64,000 nt of DNA from Pleurodeles waltl (GCF_031143425.1 NC_090451.1:352168339-352232338), one strand, 5' to 3'. Shown: positions 12,406 to 24,176, counted from the stretch's first letter. Numbers and translations are program-made. Notes: generated by a model not told the origin, from the letters alone.

Positions 12406-15002
12406 TGTAAAGAAATGCCTCCTTGGCATGGTTACCCCCTAACGTTTTGCCTTTGCTGATGCTAAGTTATGATTTAAAAGTGTGCTGGGACCCTGCTAAC
12501 CAGGCCCCAACACCAGTGTTCTTTCCCTAAACTGTACCTTTGTCTCCACAATTGGCACAACCCTGGCACTCGGGTAAGTCCCTTGTAACTGGTACCCCTG
12601 GTACCAAGGGCCCTGATGCCAGGGAAGGTCTCTAAGGGCTGCAGCATGTCTTATGCCACCCTGGGGACCCCTGACTCAGCACATGCACACTGCCTTACAG
12701 CTTGTGTGTGCTGGTGGGTAGAAAATGACTAGGTCGACATGGCAACCTCACACTGCCTGTGGCATAGGTAAGTCACCCCTCTAGCAGGCCTTACAGCCCT
12801 AAGGCAGGGTGCACTATACCACAGGTGAGGGCATATGTGCATGTGCACAAAGCCCCTACAGAGTCTGAGCAAAACCTTAGACATTGTAAGTGCAGGGTAG
12901 CCATAGGAGTATATGGTCTGGGAGTTTGTCAAACATGAATTCCACAGTTCCATAATGGCTACACTGAAATCTGGGAAGTTTGGTATCAAACTTCTCAGTA
13001 CAATAAATGCACACTGATGCCAGTGTGCAATTTATTGTAACATACACCCAGAGGGAATCTTAGAGATGTCCCCTGAATACCAATCCGACTTCTAGTGTAG
13101 GCTGACCAGTTTCTCCCAGCCTGCCACACACCAGACATGTTGCTTGCCACATGGGGAGAGTGCCTTTGTCACTCTGTGGCCAGGAACAAAGCCTGTACTG
13201 GGTGGAGGTGCTTCTCACCTCCCGCTGCAGGAACTGTAACACCTGGCCTCAAAGGCTCACCCCTTTTGTTACAGCGCCCCAGGACATCTCAGCTAGTGGA
13301 GATGCCCGCCCCTCAGGACACTGCCCCCACTTTTGGCGGCAAGGCTGGAGGAGATAATGAGAAAAACAAGGAGTCCCCCACCAGTCAGGACAGCGCCTAA
13401 GGTGTCCTGAGCTGAGGTGTCCCCTACCTTTAGAAATCCTCCATCTTGAGTTTGGAGTATTCCCCCAATAGGATTAGGGATATGCCCCCCTCCCCACAGG
13501 GAGGAGGCACAAAAAGGGTGTAGCCACCCTCAAGGACAGTAATTCAGTATTTAGGGGCTCCCCAGATCCCAGGAAATCAGATTCCTGCAACCTGAAATAA
13601 GAAGAAGGACTGCTGACCTACAAGCCTGCAGAGAATCAGGAAGACGACAACTGCTTTGGCCCCAGCCCTACCGGCCTGTCTCCAACTTCGAAAACCTGAA
13701 ACCAGCGACGCATCCGACAGGGACTAGCGACCTCTGAAGCCTCATAGGACTGCCCTGAACTAAAGGACCAAGAAACTACTGTGAACAGCGGCCCTGTTCA
13801 AAACCAGCTACTTCTTTGCAACAAAGAAGCAACTTTCAAAGACTGCACTTTTCCCGCCGGAAGCGTGAGACTTCACACTCTGCACCCGATGCCCCCGGCT
13901 CGAGATCCAGAGAGCAAACACCACAGGGAGGACTCCCTGGCGACTGCGAGCCCGTGAGTAACCAGAGACAACCCCCCGATCCCCCACACCGACACCTGCA
14001 GAGAGAATCCAGAGGCTCCCCCTGACCGCAACTGCCTGTAACAAGGGACCTGACGCCTGGAACTAACACTGCACCCGCAGCCCCCAGGACTTGAAGGAAC
14101 CGAACTTCAGCGCAGGAGTGACTCCCCTCTGCCTAGCCCAGATGGTGGCTGTCCCGAGAAGCCCCCCTGTGCCTGCCTGCACTGCTAGAGTGACCCCCGG
14201 GTCCCTCCATTGTTTCCTATCTGAAACCCGACGCCTGCTGTGCACACTGCACCCGGCCGCCCCTCTGCCGCTGAGGGTGTGTTTTGTGTGCCTACTTGTG
14301 TCCCCCCATTGCTCTACAAAACCCCCCTGGTCTGCCCCTCGAGGACGCAGGTACTTACCTGCTGGCAGACTGGAACCGGAGCACCCCTGTTCTCCATAGG
14401 CGCCTATGTGTTTTGGGCATCTCTTTGACCTCTGCACCTCACCGGCCCTGAGCTACTGGTGTGGTAACTTTGGGGCTGCCTTGAACCCCCAATGGTGGGC
14501 TGCCTATGCCCCAGAACTGAGACTTGTAAGTGTTTTACTTACCTCCTAATCTAACCTTTACTTACCTCCCCCAGGAACTGTTGATTTGTGCACTGTGTCA
14601 ACTTTGAAAATAGCTTATTGCCATTTTTACAAAGACTGTATATGATATTGCTTTTATTCAAAGTTCCTAAAGTATCTAAGTGCAGTACCTTACATTTAAA
14701 GTGTCTACTGTAAATCTTGAACCTGTGGTTCTTAAAATAAACTAAGAAAATATATTTTTCAATATAAAAACCTATTGGCCTGGAGTAAGTCTTTGAGTGT
14801 GTGCTCCTCATTTATTGCCCGTGTGTGTACAACAAATGCTTAACACTACCCTCTGATAAGCCTACTGCTCGACCACAATACCACAAAAGAGAGCATTAGA
14901 ATTATCTAATTTTCCCACTATCTTACCTCTAAGGGGAACCATTGGAGTCTGTGCACACTATTTCTTACTTTGAAATAGTATACACAGAGCCAACATCCTA
15001 CA
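12406..15002 (+). repeat. 5' LTR of the Gmr1-like element (2.6 kb)
   Basis: It starts TGTAAAGAAATGCC, ends CCAACATCCTACA, and is followed at once by TTGG, as expected for LTR then primer site. The first ~600 bases match the reverse complement of 1-631. It carries the same 'ctgggaagtttggtatc' island (12971-12987) found in the family A LTRs. The length is large for a Gypsy LTR. No second copy lies downstream because the 3' end is missing, so the LTR ends are inferred from TG/CA termini and context. Confidence 0.75.
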
Positions 15003-15021
15003 TTGGTGGATCAGCGGTTGG
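15003..15021 (+). promoter_or_regulatory. Candidate primer-binding site
   Basis: TTGGTGGATCAGCGGTTGG begins right after the 5' LTR CA end. A TGG start would pair with the CCA end of a tRNA, which would prime minus-strand DNA synthesis. I could not match it to a particular tRNA. Confidence 0.45.
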
Positions 15022-15260
15022 GTCTAAGACTTTGCATTTGCTGGACTATTCAGCCAATATCTGATCACACCACTAATTTCATTAGAAACTGATTTTTGCA
15101 ATTTGAGCTATTTTTTCAAAAAAAAATAAAAGTCCTGCTAGGGCCTTGTGTAAGTCCCTGTTAGTATTTCTTTTAGAGTTTAAACGTTGGGTAAAAGTTT
15201 GGATTAAGTTCTAGAAATAGTTTTAGATTCTTAAAAAGTATCCCAACTTTTACAAAAGTA

Positions 15261-16532
15261 ATGTCTAGCACAGAAGAGATGGTGGTGGAACTCAACCTCA
15301 CCCCTTACCTGCATCTAGGGATGTCAGAGTTAAGGACTCTCTGTAAACTAAAAAATATAAAGACTGGGTCAAACCCTACCAAAGTCAACCTCCAAGGGCT
15401 TTTGGCAGAGTTTGCAAGAGACCGCCCCTCTGAGGATAACCCTACAGAGGGGGAAACTAGTGAGCAGGAGGATGATTCACTCCCTCCTGTCCTAGGTGGG
15501 GAGGCCAGGGTCCCTCAAACCCTGACTCCACAAGTGATAGTCAGAGATACTGGTTCTTCCACAGGGGAGTCCAGTAACTCTGGAAGCGTTGAGGGCAGCC
15601 TCAATAAAGAAGACATCCTGTTAGCGAGGATGGCCAAAAGATTGGCTTTGGAGAGACAGCTCCTAGCCATATATAGGGAAAGACAAGAGATGGGTTTAGC
15701 TCCCATCAATAGTGGCAGCAACATAAATAGGGTCAGAGAAAGTACTGACATGCTAAAAATCCCCTAAGGGATTGTAACAAAATATGAAGATGGTCATTAC
15801 ATCACCAAGTGGTTCACAGCTTTTGAGAGGGCTTGTGCAACCAGAAAAGTAAACAGATCTCATTGGGGTGCTCTCCTTTGGGAAATGTTCACTGGAATGT
15901 GTAGGGATAGACTCCTCACACTCTCTGGTAAAGATGAAAAATCCTATGACCTCATGAAGGCTACCCTGATTGAGGGCTTTAGATTCTCAACTGAAGAGTA
16001 CAGGATTAGGCTCAAAAATCCTCGAGCCAGACCTGGGTTGATTTTGTTGACTAATCAGTCAAAACACTAGATGGTTGCATTAATGGCAGTGGTGTAAATG
16101 ATTATGAAGGGCTGTATAACTTGTTTGTGAAGGAACACCTTTTAAGTAATTGTTTAAATGATAAACTGCATCAGCATCTGGTAGACGTAGGTCCAATTTC
16201 TCCCCAAGAATTGGGAAAGAAGGCAGAACTCTGGGTCAAGACAAGGGAGATCAAGACTTCCACAGGGGGTGACCAAAAGAAAGGGGTCACAAAGCCTCCC
16301 AGGGGAAGAGTGTTGAGGCATCCAAGTGAAAAAGTAAAGAGTCTTCTACAGGGCCCCAAAAACCTGCACAGGAGGGTGGGTCCAAAGCATCTTCACAATC
16401 CTCATTTGGGTACAAGGGTAAAAACTTTGATCCCTAAAAAGCATGGTGTCACAGCTGTAGCCAGCATGGACACCAAACTGGAGACAAGGCCTGTCCCAAG
16501 AAAGGTTCTACTACTCCAGTTAGCACTGGAAT
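15261..16532 (+). pseudogene. Gag of the Gmr1-like element, with SCAN-like capsid
   Basis: Gag packages the element RNA into a particle. The ATG at 15261 opens MSSTEEMVVELNLTPYLHLG, a 168-residue frame with an acidic linker and a helical segment (LLARMAKRLALERQLLAIYRER), ending at a stop at 15765. The frame continues past it with a capsid-like part (WFTAFERACATRKV, WGALLWEMFTG) and, after a frameshift near 16060, YEGLYNLFVKEHLLSNC and SPQELGKKAELWVKTREI. The EEYRIRLKN...LYNLFVKEHLL...LWVKTRE series resembles a SCAN domain, which is known to derive from a Gmr1-like capsid. A knuckle CHSCSQHGHQTGDKAC (16447-16494) has an unusual H-to-C spacing. Two breaks inactivate the gene. Confidence 0.75.
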
Positions 16533-17270
16533 AGCCAGTCTCCAGGTGGGATCAATAGTGTGCCCAGAGCAAATCAGGGTCCATACTGAAGCTACATTAG
16601 TCTCTGAGGGTGGGGTGGACTTTGCCACACTAGCTGCCTGGCTGCCTAACATGTAAAAATACAGGCAACAGCTCTTTATTAATGGGACTAGAGTAGAGTC
16701 CCTGAGGGATACAGGTGCCAGTGCCACTATGGTGATAGACAAACTGGTTTCCCCAGGACAATACCTGACTGGACACACTTATCCAGTCACCAGTGCTGAC
16801 AATCAGACTGCAGTACATCCCATGGCTATGGTAACTTTAGAATGGGGAGGGGTCACTGGCCTGAAACAGGTGGTAGTCTCTTCTGCTATACCAGTAGAGT
16901 TTCTGCTTGGAAATGATCTGGAGTCCTCAGCATGAGCTGAGGTAGAACTCAAAACCCATGCAGCCATGCTGGGTATCCCTGAATTGGTGTGTGTCAAAAC
17001 TAGGACACAGTGCAGAGCTCAGGGTGAAAAAGAAGTGTTGGAGCAAGGAATAATGGCCCAACCTTCGAAGAGAAAAGGAAAGAAGACTGGGGAACCAGCT
17101 TCAGCACAGAAAAAGAAACAGAACCTCTCTTCTCAGGAAGAAGTTCTATCCCCTGAGGGAACTGAGCCCATGGAGTTAGAACCTTACCAGGTTGAGCTCT
17201 TGGGCCAGGGATACCCTCAAGGGAACAGCTGTGCAAGGGACAAGAAACTTGTCCCTCTCTTGAAGGCCTA
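16533..17270 (+). pseudogene. Aspartic protease region of the Gmr1-like element
   Basis: The retropepsin would cleave Gag-Pol in the particle. The active-site motif DTGAS is at 16708-16722, preceded by LFINGTRVESL (the usual hydrophobic strand). About 70 residues on comes IPVEFLLGNDL (about 16894-16920), matching the conserved ILLGxD block before the end of the domain. A TGA stop follows at 16933. The next stretch to 17270 is a lysine- and glutamate-rich linker leading to the integrase. Both hallmark blocks are in one frame, so the protease itself is unbroken. The frame boundaries with Gag are unclear because of the upstream frameshift. Confidence 0.75.
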
Positions 17271-18420
17271 AGACAGCAAGCAGCTGAGCAAGAAAAAGGA
17301 ATTGTCAGTGGAACACACAGGGTCTATTGGGAAGATGGACTCCTTTACAATGAGGCAAGAGATTCAAAACCTGGTGCCACTAGGAGAGTGGTAGTGCCTC
17401 AGGAGTTTAGGGAGTTCATTCTGACCTTAGCCCATGACATTCCCCTTGCTGGGCATTTGGGACCAACCAAGACATGGGAGAGGTTAGTCAACCATTTCTA
17501 TTGGCCCAATATGTCCCAGAAGGTAAAGGAGTTTTGTGCCTCCTGTGCCACCTGTCAAGCCAGTGGTAAGACAGGTGGCCATCCAAAGGTCCCCCTCATT
17601 CCACTTCCAGTAGTGGGGGTCCCCTTTGAAAGAGTGGGAGTGGATATAGTGGGTCCACTTGAACCTCCCACAGCGTCAGGGAATCAGTATATCCTAGTAG
17701 TAGTGGATCATGCTGCTAGGTACCCTTAGGCAATTCCCCTTAGGTCCACTACTGCCCCTGCAGTAGCCAAGTCACTCATTGGTATTTTTACCAGAGTGGA
17801 ATTTCCTAAGGAGGTGGTTTCTGACAGAGGTACCAACTTCATGTCAGCTTACCTGAAACATATGTGGAATGAGTGTGGGGTGACTTAAAATTCACCACAC
17901 CATACCATCCACAAACCAATGGTCTTGTTGAGAGATTTAACAAGACATTGAAGGGCATGGTCATGGGGCTCCCTGAAAAACTCAAAAAGAGATGGGATGT
18001 CCTCTTGCCTACAGAGAGGAGGTGCCTCAGAAGGGAGTAGGGTTTTCCCCCTTTGAACTTCCGTTTGGCTATCCTGTTAGGGGACCACTAGCTCTAGTGA
18101 AAGTAGGCTTGGAGAGAACTCTCCATGAGCCTAAGCAATATATAGTGGACTATGTACTAGGCCTACGTTCAAGGATGGCAGAGTACATGGAAAAGGCAAG
18201 TAAAAACCTTGAGGGCAGTCAACAACTCCAGAAGATGTGGTATAACCAAAAGGCTGCTATGGTTGAGTTTCAGCCAGGGCAGAAAGTCTGGGTTCTGGAG
18301 CCTGTGGCTCCCAGGGCACTTCAGGACAGATGGAGTGGCCCTTACCCAGTGCTAGAAAAGAAGAGGCAGGTGTCACCTACCTGGTGGACATAGGCACTAG
18401 CAGGACCCCCAAGTGGGTGA
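17271..18420 (+). pseudogene. Integrase of the Gmr1-like element
   Basis: Integrase joins the cDNA ends to host DNA, making the 5-bp duplication. The N-terminal HHCC zinc finger is at about 17430-17560 (AHD, GHLG, CASCATC). The catalytic core has D in VGVDIVGPLE (about 17636), D in VVSDRGTNFMS (about 17815) and E in HPQTNGLVERFNK (about 17910-17945). A GPY/F-like tail follows, with RWSGPYPV (18326 on) and WVIHVNHLK (18414 on). A stop at 17727, another near 17886 with a frameshift, and a shift near 18390 inactivate it. Sequence style is Ty3/Gypsy, yet it lies upstream of RT, which defines the Gmr1-type order. Confidence 0.85.
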
Positions 18421-19724
18421 TCCATGTTAACCACCTAAAACTCTTCCATGACAGGGCAGATGTAAACATGTTGATGGTTACAGATGAGGACCAGGAAGCA
18501 GAGAGTGAACCTCTCCCTGATCTCCTCTCCACTGACCCTAAAGATGGCACAGTAAGTGGAGTGATCTATTCAGACACCCTCTCTGGCCAACAGCAAGCTG
18601 ACTGCAGGAAAGTCCTCCAGCAGTTTGCCGAGCTCTTTTCCCTAAGCCCTGGTCAGACACACCTGTGTCCATGATTTGGACACAGGAGACAGCATGCCCG
18701 TGAAAAACAAAATATTCAGACAGTCTGATCAAGTTAAGGAAAGCATCAAAATGGAAGTCCACAAGATGCTGGAGTTGGGAGTGATTGAGCACTCTGACAG
18801 TTCCTGGGCTAGCCCAGTGGTATTTGTCCCCAAACCTCACACCAAAGATGGCAAGAGAGAGATGAGGTTCTGTGTGCACTACAGAGGGCTTAATTCTGTC
18901 ACCAAGACAGATGCTTACCCCATTCCAAGGGCAGATGAGCTGATTGATGAATTGGGTGCTGCCAAATACTTGATTACCTTTGACTTGACAGCAGGGTACT
19001 GGCAAATAAGAATGGCACCAGGAGCAAAAGAGAAAACAGCATTCTCTACACCTGATGGACACTACCAGTTTACTGTGATGCCCTTTGGCTTAAAGAATGC
19101 CCCTGCCACCTTCCAAAGGTTGGTGAATCAAGTCCTTGCTGGCTTAGAGTCCTTTAGTGCAGCTTATCTTGATGATATTGCTGTCTTTAGCTCCAGCTGG
19201 CAGGATCTCCTCGTCCACCTGAAGAAGGTTTTGCAGGCCCTGCAAGCAGCAGGCCTCTCTATCAAGGCATCCAAATGTCAGATAGGGCAGGGTACTGTGG
19301 TTTACATGGGACACCTTGTAGGTGGAGGCCAAGTTCAGCCACTCCAACCCATGATCCGAACTATTCTGGACTGGGTAGCTCCAAAAACCCAGACTCAAGT
19401 CAGGGCATTCCTTGGCTTGACTGGGTACTATAGGAGGTTTGTGAAGGGATATGGATCAATAGTGACACCCTTCACAGAACTTACCTGCAAGAAAATGCCC
19501 AAGAAAGTGAACTGGACCATGGACTGTCAAAACACCTTTGACATCCTGAAGCAAGCAATGTGCACAGCACCAGTTTTGAAAGCTCCAGATTACTCTAAGC
19601 AGTTCATTGTGGAGACAGATGCCTCTGAACATGGGATAGGAGCAGTCCTGTCCCAGACAAATGATGATGGCCTTGACCAGCCTGTTGCTTTTTTTAGCAG
19701 GAGGTTACTCCCCAGGGAGCAGAA
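18421..19724 (+). pseudogene. Reverse transcriptase and truncated RNase H, Gmr1-like
   Basis: The reading frame from 18676 is open to the truncation point. It shows LELGVIEHSDSSWASPVVFV, the RFCVHYRGLN block, FDLTAGYWQI with a catalytic aspartate, MPFGLKNAPATFQ, and YLDD at 19165-19176. The thumb block FLGLTGYYRRFVKGY and the first RNase H strand FIVETDASEHGIGAVLS follow, then PVAFFSRRLLPREQKY. All polymerase catalytic residues are present. RNase H keeps only its first aspartate and ends at REQKY, where host LTR sequence begins; the last five residues before the stop are LTR-encoded. An upstream stop (TGA at 18674) separates RT from the integrase linker. Confidence 0.9.
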
Positions 19725-22227
19725 ATACCTCACCCCAATACCCTGAAAAGTAGGAGTAAAGTTAGCCTACTACCCCAGATAGACAGTAAAGTCGAGATAG
19801 GGGATTCTGCAAAGGCAACAACTGATTGCAAAGCACTGAAGACGGATTCCTGGATCTGAAAACCTGCTAAGGAAGGGGACCAAGTCCAAGAGTCACGCAA
19901 GTGTCCGGGGGGACAGGAGCCCACTAAACCCAGGATGAAGGTGCAAAAGGGCTGCCTCCGGGTGGAAGAAGACGATTCTGCAACAACGAAAGGTGCAAGG
20001 AACTTCTCCTTTGGTCAGAAGATGTCCAACGGCGTGCTGGATGATGCAGAGTTGTTTTCACGCAGAAAGACCGCAAACAAGCCTTGCTAGCTGCAAGAGT
20101 TGCAGTTGAAGATAATGGGTGCTGCCCAGGCCCAGGAAGGACCCCTTGGAGGAGGAGACAGAGGGGGCACTCAGCAACACAGAGAGCCCACACAGAAGCA
20201 GGCAGCACCCGCAGAAGCACTTGATCAGAAATCTGAGCACAGCGGTCATCTCAACACTACAAAAGAGGGTCACATGAAGCCGATGGTCAACTCAGCGAGT
20301 TGAGCAATGCAGGACGGAGTGCTGGGGACCTGGGCTGTGCTGGGCACGAAGGATTCCTTGCAAAAGTGCACAGAAGCCCTAGCAGCTGCAGTTCATGCAG
20401 TACACAGGATTACTGTCTGGCTTGGGGAGGCAAGGACTTACCTCCACCAAATTTGGACAGAAGCACCACTGGACTGTCGGGGTCACTTGGATCCAGCTCC
20501 TGTGTTCCAGGGACCACGCTCATCAAGATGAGAGGGGACCGAGAGGACCGGTGATGGAGAAGTTTGGTGCCTGCGTTAGCAGGGGGAAGATTCCGTCGAC
20601 CCGCAGGAGATTTCTTCTTGGCTTCCAGAGCAGGGTGAAGGCAGACAGCCCTCAGAGCATGCACCACCAGGAAACAGTCAAGAAAGCCAGCAGGATTAGG
20701 TGCTACAATGTTGCTGGTAGTCGTCTTGCTACTTTGTTGCGGTTTTGCAGGCGTCCTGGAGCAGTCAGCAGTCGATCCTTGGCAGAAGTTGAAGAGAGAG
20801 ATGCAGAGAAACTCAGGTGAGCTCTTGCATTCGTTATCTGAGGAGAAGCCCACAGGAGAGACCCTAAATAGCCCTTGGAGAAGGACTGGCCACCTAACCA
20901 GGTAAGCACCTATCAGGAGGGGTCTCTGACATCACCTGCTGGCACTGGCCACTCAGAGGCCTCCATTGTGCCCTCACACCTCTGCATTCAAGATGGCAGA
21001 GGTCTGGGACACACTGGAGGAGCTCTGGGCACCACCCCTGGGGTGGTTATGGACAGGGGAGTGGCCACTCCCATTTCCTTTGTCCAGTTTCGCGCCAGAG
21101 CAGGGGCTGAGGGATAACTGAACCGGTGTAGACTGGCTTATGCAAGGAGGGCACCATCTGTGCCCTTCAAAGCATTTCCAGAGGCTGGGGGAGGCTACTC
21201 CTCCCAGCCCTTAACACCTATTTCCAAAGAGAGAGGGTGTAACACCCTCTCTCAGAGGAAATCCTTTGTTCTGCCTTCCTGGGACTGGGCTGCCCAAACC
21301 CTAGGAGGGCAGAAGCCTGTCTGTGGGTTGGCAGCAGCGGTAGATGCAGTGGAAACCCCAGAGAGCTAGTTTGGCAGTACCCGGGGTCCATGCTGGAGCC
21401 CCGGGGATGCATGGGATTGGCACCCCAATACCAGATTTGGCATGGGGGGGACAATTCCATGATCTTAGACATGTTACTTGGCCATATTCGGATTTACCAT
21501 TGTGAAGCTACATATAGGTATTGACCTATATGTAGTGCACGCGTGTAATGGTGTCCCCACATTCACAAAGTCCGGGGAGATTGCCCTGAACTATGTGGGG
21601 GCACCTTGGCTAGTGCCAGGGTGCCCTCACACTTAGTAACTTTGCACCTAACCTTCACTAAGTGAGGGTTTGACATATAGGTGACTTATAAGTTACTTAT
21701 GTGCAGTGTAAAATGGCTGTGAAATAACGTGGATGTTATTTCACTCAGGCTGCAGTGGCAGTCCTGTGTAGTATTGGTCTGAGCTCCGTATTGTTGGCAA
21801 AAGAAATGCTGCAGCCCATAGGGATCTCCTGGAACCCCAATACCCTGGGTACCTAGGTACCATATACTAGGGAATTATAAGGGTGTTCAAGTGTGCCAAT
21901 CAGAATTGGTAAAAATTGTCATTAGCATGCAGTGACAATTTTAAAAGCAGAGAAAGCATAAACACTGAGGTTCTGGTTAGCAGAGCCTGAGTGATACAGT
22001 TAGGCACCACACAGGGAACACATATAGGCCACAAACTATGGGCACTGGGACCCTGGCTAGCAGGGTCCCAGTGACACATATCAAACACACTGACAAATAG
22101 GGTTTCCACTCTGAGCACCGGGGTCCTGGCTAGCAGGATTCCAGTGAAACAGTAAAAACACCCTGACGTACTCACAAACAGGCCAAAAGTGGGGGTAACA
22201 AGGCTAGAAAGAGGCTACCTTCCCACA

Positions 22228-22886
22228 GTGACAGACTGACTGGCACTCAGGGAATTAGAGACCGATGGGACACTAGTCTCAGAATGGCGCTCACACATGG
22301 GGAATGGAGTAGGGCCTGTTCTCTGGTGCAAGATGCCACTAGCAATGCTAGGTTTAAGAATACACACTTCTATTAGTTACATAGAGCATACCTGATGCCT
22401 CAACGCTTAAACAGAATATTTCCCTCAAAGCCTGACAGTTGTAACCGTTGTGGAGATCCGTCTGCTTCATTTGATCACATGGCGTGGGTCTGTGGCTCTG
22501 TCCAACCTTATTGGCATCAAGTGATGAAGACGCTGAGGGAGGATGATGGCTGTGAGAGTGCAGGTGATGATAAAGCACTGCCTGCTGGGCCTGATCCCAG
22601 TCCCTAAAAAGGGTCGTAAAATGGCATATAGATTTGCACAGTTGGGGCTTATATTGGCGAAAAGACGCATTGCGATCCGTTGGGCCAGCCCGCACCCCCG
22701 CTGCATGTTACCTGGCTGAGTGATTTAGCTGAATGGGCTACCGCGGAGGAATGCCGCTTGCGGAGGGTTCGATTGGATGAGCATGCTGACCTGGATTTGG
22801 AGCTCTGGCGTGCCATGATTAATGAGTTAACTGGCGTGCAGGAGAGCGAGGGAGAGGGTCCTTTGACTACTGCGTCTGCTTGTTGA
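22228..22886 (+). pseudogene. L1 ORF2p, C-terminal part
   Basis: After the LTR (and one copy of its GTGAC duplication) the ORF2 reading frame resumes as DRLTGTQGIRDRWDTSL, in register with YKALKGD on the left, which confirms the insertion. The L1 cysteine region follows: CNRCGDPSASFDHMAWVC at about 22440-22495, then PYWHQVMKTL and a damaged stretch. A last frame (22680-22886) ends ...TTASAC with a stop at 22884-22886. The region is needed for L1 RNA handling in known elements. It is frameshifted around 22600-22680. Confidence 0.8.
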
Positions 22887-23494
22887 GCCCTGGTTGTGGT
22901 CGAGCCTTGGAGCACTGGGTCTGAGGTTTTCTGAGGCATGGATGTGTGTTTTGGTGATCATGGGAGGGTGCGCTCCCAGTCTTGCTACGCGAGGGGAGTC
23001 ACCATGAGGGACTCCCCCCCACTCTCTCCCCCTAGCTCCTGTGTCGTTCTGGGAGGCTGCTGTGATCTGTCCGTGGGTGCACACACCCCCCCCCTCACCC
23101 CCTCAGCCATATCTGCCTGTTACACTGGATGAATGGCGGTCATTAGTAGCGCTATCCTCTGGTCTGTCGATGCTTATTATACTTACAGTGTACTGTTGTT
23201 GGTTAATGTGTTGCAATGTACTGTACTGTCTCTGTAGGGGTGGGCACTGCTCTATCGGTCTGCTTATGGAAGTCATATTGGTTGGGTCGCCCTAATCTAA
23301 TGTCACTGATGTCTTATCTCTTTATACATGCTCAGATAGAGCAAATGTGTGGACATGGATCTGGAGTCTTTAAACTGTTATTGGCATAGACTGTGCGATT
23401 TGACCGATTACCCCCCCCCCCCCAAATTAACATGCTATAATGTAGTACATAGTTGTATGTGTTTATCTTATGCATAAATAATCAATTGAAAAAA
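22887..23494 (+). other. L1 3' UTR and A tail
   Basis: This is non-coding sequence between the ORF2 stop and the 17-bp target duplication. It holds a C-rich run (about 23410-23423), a TGCATAAATAATC segment shortly before the end, and a short A run at 23489-23494. No strong AATAAA is present; ATAAATAA near 23473-23480 is the nearest match. Confidence 0.6.
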
Positions 23495-24176
23495 AAACTA
23501 TCCCAAAACATGTATTTTTAAATTGTGAGTTCAGAGACCCCAAACTCCTATCTCTATCTGCTCCCAATGGGAACTACACTTAAAAGATAGTTACACGCAG
23601 TCTCAGTGTTAACCTATGAGAGACTTAGGCCTTGCAACAGTGAAAAATGAATTTGGCTGTATTTCCCTGTCAGGACATGTAAAACACATCAGTACATGTC
23701 CTACCTTTAGCATACTTTGCACCCTGCTCTTAGGGCTACCTAGGGCCTACCTTAGGGGTGCCTTACATGTATAAAAAGAGAAAGTCTATTCCGGGCAAGT
23801 GGGTACACTTGCCAGGTCGAACTGGCAGTTTAAAACTGCACACAGACACTGCAGTGGCAGGTCTGAACCATATTTGCAGGGCTACTCACGTGGATGGCGC
23901 AATCATTGCTGCAGGCCCACTAGTAGCTTTTGATTTACATGCCCTGGGCACCTCTAGTGCACTTTACTAGGGACTTACCAGTAAATCACATATGCCAATC
24001 ATGGAAAACCCAATTACATATACTGTTTACACAGAGAGCATTTGCACCTTAGCACTGGTCAGCAGTGGTAAAGTGCCCAGAGTAGCAAAAACAGTCCATC
24101 ATACAGTCAACAATACAGGAAGCATAGGCAAAAAGACAGGGGGCACTATGCCAAGGATGCCAGGTCTAACAAGAGT

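Larger units (their letters stand above)
12406..19724 (+). mobile_element. Gmr1-like Ty3/Gypsy retrotransposon, 3' truncated
   Basis: The element has a 5' LTR (12406-15002), a candidate primer site, gag with a SCAN-like capsid region and a zinc knuckle, protease, integrase, then reverse transcriptase and the start of RNase H. Integrase before RT is the order of Ty1/Copia and of the Gmr1 group of Gypsy elements, whereas RT and integrase sequence here are of Ty3/Gypsy type. The element stops inside RNase H with no polypurine tract or 3' LTR, and the host LTR resumes at ATACC (19725-19729). ATACC also precedes the 5' LTR (12401-12405). Confidence 0.85.
11876..22227 (-). mobile_element. Family C LTR (about 3.0 kb), split by a Gypsy element
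   Basis: The plus strand starts TGTAGGAGGCTGGCCTGGC and ends GCTACCTTCCCACA, with a perfect 5-bp duplication GTGAC (11871-11875 and 22228-22232) inside L1 ORF2. The two parts are 11876-12405 and 19725-22227. They align end to end with the uninterrupted copy at 58596-61881, including CCCTGAAAAGTAGGAGTAAAG just past the break. Its transcription sense is minus: the AATAAA/TTTATT polyadenylation palindrome lies at about 12104-12124. Small open frames at 19730-21472 are shared non-coding LTR sequence, not genes. Confidence 0.88.
6121..23494 (+). mobile_element. L1 (LINE-1) retrotransposon, near full length, interrupted
   Basis: The 17-bp duplication aaactatcccaaaacat at 6104-6120 and 23495-23511 frames the element, which starts with the L1-like 5' end GGGGGGGCGTGGCCGGCAAG and ends in a short A tail. 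Removing the LTR at 11876-22227 leaves about 7.0 kb: a 5' UTR (6121-6998), ORF1 (6999-8105), ORF2 (8720-11875 plus 22228-22886) and a 3' UTR. The duplication length and the A tail fit target-primed reverse transcription by an L1 endonuclease. Several frameshifts make it inactive. Confidence 0.9.
4608..24171 (-). mobile_element. LTR, family B (about 2.2 kb), split by nested insertions
   Basis: The left part is 4608-6120 and the right part 23512-24171. The plus strand starts TGTTAGAAATGGGG and ends GCCAGGTCTAACA, giving terminal TGTTAGA / TCTAACA inversions. The flanks are AGGGT (4603-4607) and AGAGT (24172-24176), a 5-bp target duplication with one mismatch. Read in sense (minus) it would start TGTTAGACCTGGC. 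The 250-codon open frame at 5008-5760 lies in the LTR and matches no protein family I know. An L1 inserted between 6120 and 23495 carries two further levels of insertion. It is probably a solo LTR. Confidence 0.8.
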
